A DNA stretch of 64,000 nt, from assembly GCA_026120185.1 (NCBI GenBank), contig JANUWF010001783.1:5425001-5489000 (forward strand), read 5' to 3'. The position numbers were made by a program, and so were the translations under genes. The stretch is from Voacanga thouarsii (Eukaryota; Streptophyta; Magnoliopsida; Gentianales; Apocynaceae). Each line of letters starts with the position of its first letter. The first letter of the stretch is position 1. This document shows positions 34,189 to 47,057 of the stretch, piece by piece. The notes beneath the pieces are model-generated. The model searched no databases. It was not told the origin of the DNA and saw nothing but the letters and a program-made list of their open reading frames with translations.

Positions 34189-35280
34189 TCATCTCTGCCT
34201 AGAAGTCTCCAGCAAGTTTTGGTCTCCCCTGAGACTGTCTAGGCTATGGTGGTGCGGATAGTTCTCCCCGGCTCCTCTGCCTCCTGTAGATCCTACTCTG
34301 CCTACTACTACGATAATAGCTCCTGGTCTAGTTCTGGTGGCTTCTGTAGTTGTTCTTCTACTCCGAGCCTCTTCTCTCTCAAAGTCAACCATCTTCCCAC
34401 CCTTATATCATATTAGAACCCACAAGTGATTAGGGTTCCATCTGACACTATATCTCCAGAGGTGGTAGTGATTGGTATCTCTCCCACAATGGGTACATAA
34501 AAGTGTTAGAGGATTTTGGTAATTAGGAAGGGAAAGATAAAGGCCCTAGAGGTATAGCAAGATGCCACCACCTCTCTCATATAAGTGAGGGTAATAGGGA
34601 TAGAGGGATAGGCTAAGAATGTAACATATTATACAGGGCATAAATGTCTATCACTCTAGCCTCATCGAGGCTATTAGCTCTATGGGCAATATTGAACCCT
34701 AGAAGATAAATAAGAAGTCTATACTGGAGAGGTATGTTGGTAACTTGGATAATTATGGTCTGCCTCACCTGGGTATACTAGAGCTGAAACTTCACTAGAG
34801 TATCATTGAATCTCCAGATACTCTCAGAGACTACCCTTTTATTATACATATCTATCTATGCCTAATGGCCCTTATCCTCTACCCCAATAATCCTAGCTAG
34901 TAGCCCTCGGTTAAATGAATGGGTACCCCCGCCCCCCATCACGATATATATAGACTTAAGTGTGCTATAATGCTTCTCAAACATGTTGGCGAAGAATTCC
35001 TTTACCAATGTAGGAAAATATGTACCACTCAGACCCAAGATAGGAGCCCATCTTATCTGTCTAAACACTTGAACTAACCTCATATTCTCTCAAATCCAGG
35101 GTCTACCATCTTTTCCACAACAATCTTGTTATGGAGCCTAGTCATGTACCACTTCTCGCACGATGTATCTACAAAATGACTACGAGGAGTAGGAGTAGGG
35201 TCAGTGGCGGTGATAGACTGAGAAGAAGATGTTTCACCCCACTTCATTTTGGGAGAAAGCTTAGAAGATTTGGGAGGCAT
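34189..35280 (-). pseudogene. T1 additional ORF, putative plant transposon protein domain
   Basis: ATG at 35280 gives MPPKSSKLSPKMKWGETSSS, a basic/Ser-rich start. After a stop and shift near 35080 the frame reads IRWAPILGLSGTYFPTLVKE then FFANM. This pairs with WEPIIRLQGAYCVVRVKEFY in E9. Further on, IDIYALYNMLHS*PIPL and MREVVASCYTSRAFIFPFLI match IDICILHKMLQNKPIPL and IREVVYSHISSKAFISPLVI in E9. The VKEFYANM-type core is what plant databases call the putative plant transposon protein domain, common in Tat/Athila elements. Its function is unknown. At least four stops or shifts are present. Confidence 0.75.
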
Positions 35281-37237
35281 AGTGGAAGTAGAATGAAATG
35301 AGATAAAGAATGGGTAAGGTCTCCTATCAAATTAACAACACCAACTCCAAAACAATCCACCAATCCTCTCCCACTACACAACCACAACTAATATAATATC
35401 CACACAACCCCTACCACAAACACAACAAAATCACAAAAATCTAAAAATAGAATCAAAAGAAAAAAAAAGAGCATAAAAGAAGTTCAAGTTAGCTATAGTG
35501 CCTATTCAAAATCTATATAAGATGTTATCATTGAGTTTATTTCATATTGAAGTTCTTAGAGAAAAAACTAATTCAAGTCACAGTCCCAAACTCCAGCCAT
35601 AACACAAAAACTCAAAACAAAGCTGAAACTGGAAAATAAAAATGAACAATGGAAATAAAGCAGGGAATATATCTAGATTAGCAAAATGCCAACAACATAG
35701 TTTGGCAAAATAAAACATTAAGAATTTCATTCTATATTTAATTTCACAGAGCCAAAAAAAATCATTCCAAGTGATTCACCAAAAACACATACCATTTTGC
35801 ATTCATTAGATTTATGATAAAAATAAAATGTGATTTAATATTCAGAAACACAGAAACAGAATACAAAATACCCCACTTTTCGCATTTAACCTCATTCATT
35901 TAATCAAAGCATAACTCTAAGGCACGTTGTTTGAACAAAGACAATCCCAACTAGTGATAAATTTTCAAAGAAAATCATTACTGGGCTAACAGTATTCAAA
36001 ACTCCCATTCGCAAGAAAATTCATACCAATCATCAATCCTATTCTCTTCTAAAACTTCAACATTCAACAAACTTTCATCCCATCAACATAGTTACACTTC
36101 ATCAATACAAACATAAGCACAGTTCAAGATTACCAAAGAGAACGGAATATAATGCCATATGGTAAATCAATCCTAATCACATAACAATCTTCGTTGTTTG
36201 TACACTTCATATACAACCTTATTCAAGTCAGAATCCATTTCAAGGGCACTAATTTCAAACTCAAGGGGTAGTACTATGCACCAAATGAACTCACTATATG
36301 GAATAGAGCAATTTCCAGGAAACTAATCAACTAGTGCATCCAAATTCATAACAAAGTAAGCCAAAATTAATGTGCCCATAGAAATACCAATTAGCTCAAC
36401 ATGAAATAAATCTATTGTAGTTCATTTCGACCAAAACACCAAGGAAAAATCTAAGCCCAATAACTCAACGCTGACTGAAATAGTGAAAAAGTAAAGGAGA
36501 TTCACCAACATCCGAATGAAGGCACGCTGTTCTTAATTGTTAGGTGGCTTCTTCACAGGGACGTCACTTTAATGAGTGACTTGGTGTGAATAACACACAA
36601 ATTGAAAAAAACTACCACACAAAAACTTGATGAAGCTGAAAGATTAGGGGACTTGGAGGGGTAAATAGCACAGGAAAGAAAGGAGATTTGAACAGAATGG
36701 AAGGTAGGAAAGCTTGGGTAGCAACAGCCATTCAAGTAGGAAAATAGAGGAATAGCAGCCGCAGAAGGAAAAGGGAGACTTCAAGTGAGGGAAATGCTTC
36801 ACAGCTCTCTGATTTATTGAGATTGCGACACTCATTGGCACCTGTTGAGCATAATAACATGTGCCTATTTAGGAAGAATCTGAAGCAGTGCGAACAAAAT
36901 GATGTTGTTCTTAGGTTTAGCCGATTAATCGGCCCTTTTTTAGTGTACTAGCAGTTGCTGGTTAATTCTGGTAGCTTATTATTACAGTCACTAAATGAAA
37001 TCAGCACCTATTCATGAGCTTAACAGGCATGTGTTTTCTCCAGTACCTATACACAACAAAATAAAAAATCTTTTTTTCTTTTTCTATATTTTCTACCTTT
37101 TTTTTCTTTCTTTTTCTCATGATGGAAATAAACCAACATAAATATAAACATGAATACATCACAATTCAAGACACGTCACAACAATATAATCATTGCAAAC
37201 AAGCTTGAATTCAACATCGTAGTTTAAAAAAAATAAA
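35281..37237 (-). other. T1 spacer between gag and additional ORF, no pol
   Basis: About 2 kb where protease, RT and integrase would be expected. I find none of their motifs in any frame. It contains GGCACCTGTT-like words (36835-37051), a perfect 14-base palindrome at 36920-36933, a pyrimidine-rich stretch on the minus strand and A-rich DNA. The pol genes are therefore absent from T1, not just decayed. Confidence 0.65.
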
Positions 37238-37801
37238 TCACCAAATCAAGAGTCCATAGTTCAAAGCATACCAAAAGCAAATAAAAAGATCAAATGCAAA
37301 AGTAAAAGCATAATTAGAGTTGTCTATAAGTACAAAAGATGTAAAATGGGGAGATAGATCAATTGGATTGGCTTTTGTATTTCCTAAGAGAGTTCTATTT
37401 TGCCTATCCGAAATGAGCTTGGAGAGTTGTCCAATTTGATTCTCCAAGTTGTGAATGAAGGCTTTTTTATTCCTCATGGAAGCTTCAACTAGTTTGAATT
37501 TTGTATCCGCTGAGAAGACCAACATGGCAACTATATCTTCAAGAGAGGGGTTTGTAGGATGTGAAGGAGGGGGCACGATAGGAGGATGTTTGAGATCGTA
37601 CCGTTGGGAAGCCTCAAGGAGGGGAGGAGGGCTCATTTGATTTGAATTGTTCCATGCAAAGTTTGGGTGGTTCCCATATTCGAGATTATCTATGTTACTA
37701 TACAGATTGTTCTCTTGCCTTAGTTCCCAACAAAATCCATTGCTCCATCGGCTGCTCACTAGATAACCCCATGTTTTGAAATTCACAACTTAGGTGGCTT
37801 C
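37238..37801 (-). pseudogene. gag: T1 gag, C-terminal part
   Basis: This continues gag after the C2 insertion. The minus strand begins with the second half of the zinc knuckle (H and C codons), then reads NNLYSNIDNLEYGNHPNFAW, a Pro-rich stretch, SLEDIVAMLVFSADTKFKL, and the coiled HNLENQIGQLSKLISDRQN with NTKAN. This is the C-terminal pattern of Tat/Athila Gag (E9 has LENQIGQLAKLLGDRQV). A one-base shift separates the knuckle half from the rest. The frame ends at 37238. Confidence 0.85.
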
Positions 37802-39585
37802 TATTAATTTTCGATCATGCAAATCAGTTTACACGCAGTGAAAAAATAAAATGAAATCTACTCAAAGGATCACTCATATATAATTTAACGAGTTAGGAAA
37901 TGGAAGAAAAATTATTATCTCGAAAACGTAGCTTTTAAAATTTTCTTCACGCCCCGGGAACACTTCCATAAACTCATTCAATCACGAACCACCAAATTCC
38001 AAGAATAGGAATTTCTCTAATATTTATTCACACAAGGATGTATCTAAGAACCACTAAAATTTTCTACTAGATAAATTTATTGGTGGCTAGGGGTTTTATT
38101 TTGGAGAAGAAAAACAAGAAAATCTTTTCTTTTTCTGTTTTCTAATTAAACAAAACAAAACCTACATGAAAGAGTATATGTGCGATATATATACTCTTAC
38201 ACTGTGCGACCACTTTGATATGCAAAAAACAAAGAACCAATTCTTTTTTCACTTAATCAAACCGCCACAGTGTAAAACATATATGTACACCAAAAAATAA
38301 AATCGTTTCCTAATTCTTTAGGAAACAATTATTTTTGTTTTTTAAAACATTATGGGCTTTGGAAATTCAGTAATAATAATTAGCCCCACTAAGTTATAAC
38401 AATATTTATAACTTGCCTGGATGAGTTTAATAACTGCAATTTCACCCAACTAATTATAATTATTTATACTTAGCCATAATAATTATTTCTTCTCATAAAT
38501 TAACCACATAATACTATCATATAATATCTTAAGTACCCATTCATCTATTGTATGTGACCTATTAGGTTTTTTAGTCTATTGATAGCAAAATATGAATTAA
38601 TTCTAATCACTATAGAATTGATAAACCTTAATAATTAGAATTAACTTATTAATTTTAATTAGGATTAATTTATTAATATTTCAATTAATAAGTTCATATT
38701 TAACACATCATGAGTGGCATCTAACAATATATCATGATCATCCAAAAGTCTAGAAAGTCAAGTCACTTGACATGAACCTTTCAATAGCGAAATATCAGTG
38801 TAATAAATTCCTCTCATCATACTATATCTCATTCGATTTTAAAGTATTAAATTAGTGTCAAATCCTACTAGAATATAATTAATTCTAACATGAATTTATA
38901 AGTACATGCTCCAGAATCCACTACTCAACATGTATAATAATTGGAACTATTTTCAACACATAGTCGCTTGGCCAAAGACTTCTCGAGTAATTAATCCATG
39001 TAAGTGGCCGTGAGATATACACCCCTACTATTGAAGTGATGAATCCTATATTAACCCTCTCAACTACTTTTATTTACTTTACATTGTACCTAAAATGCAT
39101 CCTATAGGCGGTCTTGTAGTGATTCCAGAGATTAAAATCAAAGTACAATGTTTAGTAAACAAAGTACCTTAGAAATCTCAAGTCTAAGGATACTTGCACA
39201 TTTGTTACAATGAGATTCAATTACTGGCATTAAATAGTTATCCATGTGATTATCTCATAGTTAGGTCATCCAATGAACTTGTTCACTTAACAAGTATCCA
39301 CATGTTAACTTTGAAAATCACAATACTCACAGATATAAGAACCACCGCTTGATTAAATTAAGAAGTATAACACATGCTAATCTTTATATATTAATGATGT
39401 TCTATCTCACTAATACTATGACTAGGAATAATTTAAGCACAAGTACTACTTAGTGTAGTACGAATCTCACATTATGATCTATATCATAATTCCCTTAACA
39501 CTATACTATATGCTTGAGACTTTATCTAACAGTTTTATACACACATACGTGGAATAATTAATTAAACTGAAAGATAAAGGATGCC
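37802..39585 (-). repeat. C2 3' LTR, first bases cut off by E9
   Basis: It is colinear with 58357-60130. Both begin on the plus strand TATT(A/G)(A/G)ATTTT. About 76 bases of the LTR start (60133-60208 in the other copy) are missing where E9 begins. Non-coding; short frames match the equivalent frames of the 5' LTR only by homology. Confidence 0.87.
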
Positions 39586-40983
39586 TGAGAGTGCTAAATT
39601 ATGTCTATATTTTTTTAGTTATTTGATGATTTTTTGTGGTACTTTTAGTTTAATAACTAGTTATTTCCATTCCTATTTGATATTTTGCTTGTGAAAAGTG
39701 TTCTTGGTGAATTTATACAAGAATTGGATGATTTAGAGCGAAATTGTAGATTTTCATACTAGACCCGGCATTACACAAAGTGGTTGAACTGGCCATGGCT
39801 CAGTTCTGGAAAAATAGAGGAAACGGAGCTCAAACCAAGAGATTTACAGAGCTAGACCAATGTTGGTCCAGATACAGTGATCGGCACCGACCCTGCTCTG
39901 ATGTATCGGTTCAGAGTCCTTTTTTAAGTCAAATTGGAAATTGCCAAAGAGGTTAACTTATTTCTAACTTGTACTCGGCCCAAGGCTTTTGAAGGACAAA
40001 TTTTAGCAACCAAGTGGCCTATTTAACCAAAAACAAGTGAATAGTAATGTATGAATCCAAGGCGCAAAACTTGAAATCATTCATTAAAGGGGAATTCATC
40101 ACTTAAATGAGCATTGTTAAAGAAGGTTTTCAAATGAGAAAGAAAATGGCTTGTCTATAAGTTCTTTCTAAGAGCTTTGTTTTCTTTTTCTTTGAACAAT
40201 GATGAGATTAATATTTTAATTGTAATTGAATGTAATTTTCGGATTCATTATATTTTAATTTATTTAATCTTTGATCAATTAATTGTTGTTCTTAGTATTT
40301 GATTACTTTTCTTTGATAGATTAATGAAGTTACATTTATATCTAATGGACTTGGGAAACAAAGTTAGATTGAGTTTAATTTAATTAGTTCTATATAATTA
40401 TTATCTTAATTGGATTGAGAAAAAAGGTTAAGAACTGAACTTAAGTAATCAAAGGTTAGTTAATTTCACCAAGAGTATAGGATCATTGGCTAATATTATG
40501 TTTATATTCCCTAGAGTATAGGGATATTAATGAGGAATGAGTTTAGTGCATTTCTTTCGTTATGTGGGTTTGATTGGGGAATATGCTAATTTAATCAGAA
40601 AATAGTGATTTCATAGATTGGGAAAGTAGTGGATTCTATCTTTATTCCTTCATGATGCCAAGACAATGATTTATTGTGATAAGTGTTAGATAGTTCATAT
40701 CATGTTCTCAAGAATAACTATTTAATTTCGTGTATATATTTTTTCTTTCTCTTTATTTTTATTTTTATTATTTATCACTCTAATTGGTAGGTTAGACATT
40801 AAGTGAAAAGTAATTAGTATGTACTTGTTCTTTAAGGATAAATACTCGTTAATTCCCTATACTATACTTAATGATGAGTGCTCTTACTCGTATATATAAT
40901 TTGAGATTAATATTTTAATTTAAACTTGATTGGGAATGGATACAAAATTGCATGATTTTTATATAACCAAATTTAATGCATCA
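39586..40983 (+). repeat. E9 5' LTR (1398 bp)
   Basis: It starts TGAGAGTGCTAAA and ends AATGCATCA, five bases before the PBS. It is colinear with the E12 and E7 LTRs. A GC-richer motif zone lies at 39765-39925. A conserved GGATAAATACTCGTTAATTC word (about 40838-40857) is shared with E12. Confidence 0.82.
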
Positions 40984-40989
40984 AGTTTA

Positions 40990-41007
40990 TAGTGCCGTTA
41001 CCGGGGA
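40990..41007 (+). promoter_or_regulatory. E9 primer binding site (tRNA-Asp type)
   Basis: TAGTGCCGTTACCGGGGA resembles TGGCGCCGTTGCCGGGGA of Tat/Athila elements. Confidence 0.8.
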
Positions 41008-41069
41008 ATAATATCATGAAAACTTAGAATTCATTGATTTAGCCATGTTTATATGTCTATATGTAAATA

Positions 41070-41102
41070 TGTGTGTGTGTGTGTGTGTGCGTGTGTGTGT
41101 GT
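41070..41102. repeat. (GT)n microsatellite
   Basis: About 16 GT units with one C, in the E9 leader. E12 has no such run at the equivalent place. Confidence 0.95.
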
Positions 41103-42479
41103 TCTTTGTTTAAGTAGGTGCCATGAGTTGTTGTATAAGATATGAATTTTTATATGTTGTGCAACACCCCGCTACCTACGTACTCCAAAAAGGGCAGGGA
41201 TGTCGCCCCGTCCTTAGAACAAAGGGTCTTTATAACCAGGTAATAAAAAATATAGAAGAAAATAACCTAATAATGGATTTATTACAATTCCAAAACAATA
41301 CTTTTATAAGTTTTGAAACAAATAGATGGTAACCAAAATCTCTAACAAATAAATACATTAGGATAAATCTTGTAAGCTCATGGCAACATAAATAAATCGA
41401 CCTTCCAAGCCGGATCGACCTAAAGACATGATATAAAAGGTGTGAAAAATATTTTTCAGTAAGTCTTATGTGTGCTCATGGTATTTCAGGAAAAACAGTT
41501 CATGTATGCAAGTTTTGAACAAGTCATAATAAAAAGTCTGCAAGCCCAAAAATTTATCCTTGAACACTGTGTGGTGTTTTATCAGCATTTGTAAAGTAAA
41601 AATGCTCAACTTTGAAAAGAAATAACCACTCTAATAAATTTGACTATGAAGTCATACATCATGAATGGATATGTCACCACACTTTGTGCACTATGTCAAG
41701 AGAATGGTCAGGATGCCATACTTTGTGCATCATGATTAGAGAATAATCAAGATGTCACACTTTGTGCATGATGATACAAGGTGGGTGTACGGCCCTCCAG
41801 TTAAGATACTCCGCCATCTCAACACCCAAACATACTGGGCATCCACTCCGAAAATAAACAGTCCACCTGAACTGTACTGTTAGCTCGGACCGGTCTGACC
41901 AACAAGAACTGTCTTCTTTTCTAAACAGGGTTCACCCCTCAAAGGTAGCCTCCTACTAAGAGACTTACCCAACCCTTAAATGACTAGTCTTAGTAGTCTA
42001 TCCTTATTGAGTATTCAACGTTATATTTTTTCCACTTGGAAAATGTAAAATCAATGAAGAGTTTTCTTTGAAGTAGCAATTATGGTTTTCAAACAATTTT
42101 AGATAAAATAATGTTTAAGAAAAATTTATTATTTTGCTTGAAAAATTGTTTGCTTGACAAAAATTATTTTATTTTAGAAGAAGAAATATATTGTCCATAA
42201 TTGTATCTCAAAGTACATCTTCCTTGACAATCAGTGCATTTGACTTGTAGAAAAGCATTTGTTCACAAACATCTTTTATGCAAGGACTTACCTGATTTCT
42301 TTCTTTTCCATGATACAATAGCCTTCCAAGAAAATTCAAGGCAGCCTAACCCCGCATGGGGTAAATACAGTGTATAAGTCCCAACATCCAAGCAATACTT
42401 GCTTTAAATAAATAATTCATTTCCTAACATGCTTAAGCTCATCTAGATACAACATCTAGTTAAAGCAACAACACCTTAA

Positions 42480-43080
42480 GCTTTAACGCTAGTTAATAAG
42501 GTATTTTATAAAATAAGATTAATTCGATAAGTTAAAATATATAGGTTTTATAAATAATAAATAAATTATAAATTATAATATTAACTATTTATTAACAAAT
42601 AATAAATAATGAGTGATATTAATAAATAATGAGTACTATTAATAATAAATCCTAAATAATATTGGTAATAAATAATAAATAATATTATTACAAATAATAA
42701 GTAATATTAATAATAGATTATAATAATTTTAATAATAAATAAATTATTCTCATATAAATAATATTTAAGAGTGTAAACAAAATTTTTAGTAAGGCTAACT
42801 AATATTAATATGAATATAAAAGACATTTGATCTTAATTCCAATATATCATTATTTATATCTAATAATGTTTAATAAAAATATTATATTTATTTATCTAAT
42901 AAAATACCAATATTTTAAATAATTATTAGTTTCAAAAATATTTATGTTCACCGAAATTAGTCAATTAAATTAAACAATAATATTAATTATATTAACGACA
43001 ATAATGATAGTAAGAATAATACTAAAAATAATAAAAATAGTTCTGATAATAATTTTTAATGACTATAGTGAAATACTAGA
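42480..43080. repeat. AT-rich block of the E10 LTR
   Basis: Built of AATAATAAATAATA-like words, the inverted counterpart of 12280-12740. No genes. Confidence 0.7.
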
Positions 43081-45269
43081 GAAAATTTATATACATATGC
43101 ATACACACATGGATCCAATAAATAACATGTCGATTTATCCAAAAATAGGCTTGTATTAACATACATCACTACAAGGATGATCTTCTACTAACCATAATAT
43201 TTTTTATGGATTTATTGAAAAATATAACATCATGAAGGCATAATCAATAATGATGGTTTAATGTCTGTCCTACATCAAACATTCATAAAACTCTTAATCA
43301 TAATGAACATACAATGATCTTATAGAATAATCTATACTATTTGAATCACAACATTCATTTAATGCTTCATGTCTTAAATCTATTCCCTTCACCCACATAT
43401 ATATATCCAACCCCATATTATTCTATCAACCTATCAAATCCCTCACCTAAGAGTCTTAATTTTGAAAATTTAAAGAGGAGATCAAAAAAGAAATATTTGA
43501 TTTGATGAACGTTTGATGAAGGTTGCACCTTGCTTAGTGGAGATCCTTGAATGCTTGATGGCCTTTAGTGGTCCGAAAGTAGTTTATGGTTGATCATCAA
43601 TATTTCGGCCAAGAGAGAGAGTGTGTGTGAGAGAGGAATGAATGAGAATAGAAAAGGATAATAGAAGTTGAATAGAAGAAGAAGAATACGGAGATTATTC
43701 TTATTTTACCTTTTTGGTGTTCTTCGAATCTTCAACAAAAAGGGTTGGTTTGATCCATTTAGAAGTTCAACTTTGTGTGTTTCGGTGTTATAAAGTGCAA
43801 AAATGAATAATATAGGTTGAATATTGATGATCTAGAGAGTTTAGGAGTGATTGGAGGTGTTTAGGAGTGGTTTAGGCTTGAAGATGTGAAGTGTGTGTTC
43901 TTGGTATTCTTGATGTTCTTAGTGTTTTTTGAGAGAGTTTGAGAGAAGATGAATTTCGAGTGTGTTTGGAATTGTGATGGCCGAATGGCTTAGAGTAGGA
44001 GGAGCTTTTGGTTATCCAAGAATGTGAGAAAGAGTTTCAATTTTATTTTTTTTTAAATTCAAATTGAGAGAAAAGTGGAGTTGTTTGAGGTATATGATTG
44101 GTTAATGGTGTTTGCTCTTAGAAGGTTTCTTGTTCTTCAATGGTGTATGGCTGAAATAGCTATGTTTCAACCAAAGGATGAAGAGTCGTTCAGACTTAAG
44201 GCTGGCCTAAAATGACCATGAAATGGTAGAGGATTTTCTGGTTTTATCAATTAGCTAAAGGAGTGTTTTAATAGAATAACATTTGGAATTTAATTTGAAG
44301 TTTGAACAAGTTTGAATAAAGTGAAAATAGGAGCCTTTTGAGGTATGATAATGGAGTCCTATTACTCAAGGTTGGTGGGGAAACCAAGATGTTCAATTCA
44401 TGGCTATACAAGGGCCGAAATTTAGTGAGGTTTGCTGAAGAATTTTGGCCTTAGCCTTGAAGAGACAAAGCTGGAAAAATTTCTGGAATTGAAGCTCAAG
44501 AATACTTGGAATTAAAATAGTTTTGGTGCAGAATTTTTGGTCCTCTTTAGCACGATTTTGCAGCTGGATTTTAATGGTGTTTGAAGGTCTTTTAATGGTG
44601 GCTTTCCAGCCTTCATCTTGAAGAAGAATAGAGGAAGTTCCAGCTATTCATATGTTCTAACAGGTGGCTTCAAGTTCATATTCAATGTTGCTACTTTGCT
44701 AGAAAAAAATTCTGGTTTAGGACTGTTTGTACAGCTCCGAAAATTCAGGGAATTTCCAGCCTTCATCCTCACATATAATGACTGGTTTTCTTGCAAAAAC
44801 TAGGTAGGAAAACTTGCTACAATTTTTGAAAACAACCTCGAAGGAAATCTGAAAAATTTTCTAGATTTTTTTACCAAAACATGAACAAGATGAAGATGGA
44901 GTTTTGAATGAATAGCTATGTTGTTTTTTTCTTGGAACCTCTACCTATTTTCCCTCCTTACTTTTGGCCATTTCTATCCCACAAGAGCTAGGATTTTCGA
45001 ATTCTAAGCTTAGGGAATTATCTCAGAATTTTTATGATTAAAAATGGATTAAAGAATTAAGAGTAGTTTAAATTTCAAATATGTTAGGACAAGGCTAGCA
45101 AAATTAAAAAGGACAAGAATTCTTCTAGAATTTTTTTTAAGACAAGACCACATGGTCAAGACATTACCATTATGTCTTCCTTAAGACAACACTCCTACCT
45201 TTAAAGAATATAAGGAAAACGAAAATTCAAACATGGCTAAGATAAATATAAATAAAAATTAAGTGATGG

Positions 45270-45323
45270 GATTTGAACTCAAGACCTTAGAGACTAAATC
45301 ACAAAACTCTAACCACTTAACCA
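45270..45323 (-). other. tRNA-like A-box/B-box module in E10 LTR
   Basis: On the minus strand TGGTTAAGTGG (45313-45323) is a perfect A-box and GTTCAAATC (45270-45278) a perfect B-box, 34 bases apart. It starts about 240 bases into the LTR. Confidence 0.65.
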
Positions 45324-45778
45324 TACTAACTCTTGTTCTTATTTTCTTAACCAAATATTCTTTTTATCTAAACCTCAAGCCATATTCCTATTTTGACCTC
45401 AAGCAAAATTACCTTTTTATCCAACAAGCACAAATAAATCATTTAACCTATAAACCACAATTCTAAGGCACGCAAAATCATTCAAAAGGTATATTTTATG
45501 CATGATGACATGATATGCATCCCAACCCCCTTACTCTAGGGTAGGCTTTAGGTGGGGTTTCATATGTTGACTATTGTGCAATATGATAGTTGTTTGTTTG
45601 TATAGGTGTAAAGTCTAAATTCTTATAATCTTAGTTTTCCTACAGGATAACTTCTTGGTTTATGACCTGAAAAAACGCAGGAGATATTGTAGACTTTGAT
45701 CCAAAAATCAAAAGAACGCTCACAAGAATTCAGCAAGCATATAAAAATTAGGCTTACCAATTTAGTTCAACAAGAGAG

Positions 45779-47057
45779 ATGAAAGTTAACCAAAACAATA
45801 ATGGTGGTAATGGTGGAAATAATAAAAGGACTATAGGAGATTTTGCTAAGCCTACAATTCAGGTACAGATTCGAGTATAACTAGACCAAAGGTAGAAGCC
45901 AACAATTTCAAAACAAAACCCAACATAATACAAATAATTCAAAACATAGTCCAATTTAATGGGCTACCTGATAAAGATCCTAACTCCCACCATGCTAGTT
46001 TTTTGAAAATTTGTGAACTTTCAAAATGAATGGTCTATTAGAAGATGATATTAAATTGAGAGTCTTTCCATTCTCTCTTAGGAATAGAGCCAAATCTTAG
46101 TTTAATTCCTTACCCATAGGGTTAATCACTACTTGGACTGGGTTAGTTGAAAAGTTCCTAGCCAAATATTTCCCCCCAACTAGGATAGCCAAGCTTAGGA
46201 CCAACATCTTTGCCTTCAAACAATTAGAGTCTGAAAGCCTATATGAGTGTTGGGAAAGGTGAAAGGAAATGCTTAGAAAGTATCCATATAATGAGTTTGA
46301 ACTAGGCATGCAAATGCAGATTTTTACAAGTGGATTAAATTTTTCTTCAAAACAATTGACCGATGCATCAGTGGGAAGAATAATAAACTCTAGGACCCCT
46401 GAAAAGTTGTATGAGTTAATTGAGGATATTATTATGAACAATTAATCATGGAGCAATTCAAGATCTAAGGCTCGTGTTCAGGGAGTTCCTAAAGTGGATG
46501 TTCTGGATGCTTTGGATGCAAAAGTTGAGGCATTGGCTCAAAAGAAGGAACAAATGACAAGTTCTTCGCAGGTAATGAATGGTAAGTGTGATTTTTTTAG
46601 AGAAGAACACCCTAATCATGAGTGCCAAAACATGGGATCATCTCTAGAGTCCTTAAAGCAAGCTTCTTTTGTGGGAAATAGGTGACAAGGTAACAATCCA
46701 TACAGTACTACCTATAACTCAAGTTGGAGAAATTACCCTAAATTTTCTTAGACCAATTAAAACCAACTAAGGCAAAACCCCTCGAACTTCACTAGAAACC
46801 GAAGGACTCCACCTTCCTTGCCCTACAATTCACCACTACCAAAGCCATCATTAGCAGAGTTGGTTAACCATATGGTAAGTTCTACTAAAATACGTTTCCA
46901 AGGAGTGGACATAATGACCAGGAATTTGGAGGCTTCAATGCATAACCTAGAGAATCAAATTGGTCAATTAGCTAAACTTCTTGGGGATCGTCAAGTTGGA
47001 TCTCTACCTAGAAACATGGAGAACAATCCACGAGACCAAGATCGTGCAAAACGCTGA
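45779..47057 (+). pseudogene. gag: E9 gag (Tat/Athila Retrotrans_gag type)
   Basis: ATG at 45779 begins MKVNQNNNGGNGGNNKRTIG. After a shift near 45880 the capsid is clear: VQFNGLPDKDPNSHHASFLK, ICELSKMNGLLEDDIKLRVF, PFSLRNRAKS, TTWTGLVEKFLAKYFPPTRI, SLYECWERWKEMLRKYPYN and FTSGLNFSSKQLTDASVGR. A zinc knuckle CDFFREEHPNHEC has lost its second Cys. Then LENQIGQLAKLLGDRQVGSL and NNPRDQDRAKR before the TGA at 47055. Domain order and spacing equal those of T1. Stops near 46095, 46260, 46443 and 46683 mark decay. Confidence 0.9.

Larger units (their letters stand above)
41160..45564 (-). mobile_element. E10: Tekay-type solo LTR (4405 bp) with TGTTG duplication
   Basis: The minus strand runs from TATGAAACCCC to GGTGTTGCA. 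The flanks TGTTG (41155-41159 and 45565-45569) are identical. There is no PBS, coding sequence or PPT, and it is colinear with E5 and the E1 3' LTR. It sits in the E9 leader. Its ORFs, such as 44618-44803, are not conserved in the sister LTRs. Confidence 0.93.

Noticed and set aside
36553..36841. Two overlapping minus-strand frames in the T1 spacer
   Set aside because: Pyrimidine-rich DNA gives Ser/Leu/Phe-rich chance frames. E9 has nothing matching in its spacer.
37455..37640. 61-codon frame on the plus strand
   Set aside because: It is the antisense of T1 gag C-terminus, whose Tat-type motifs are on the minus strand.
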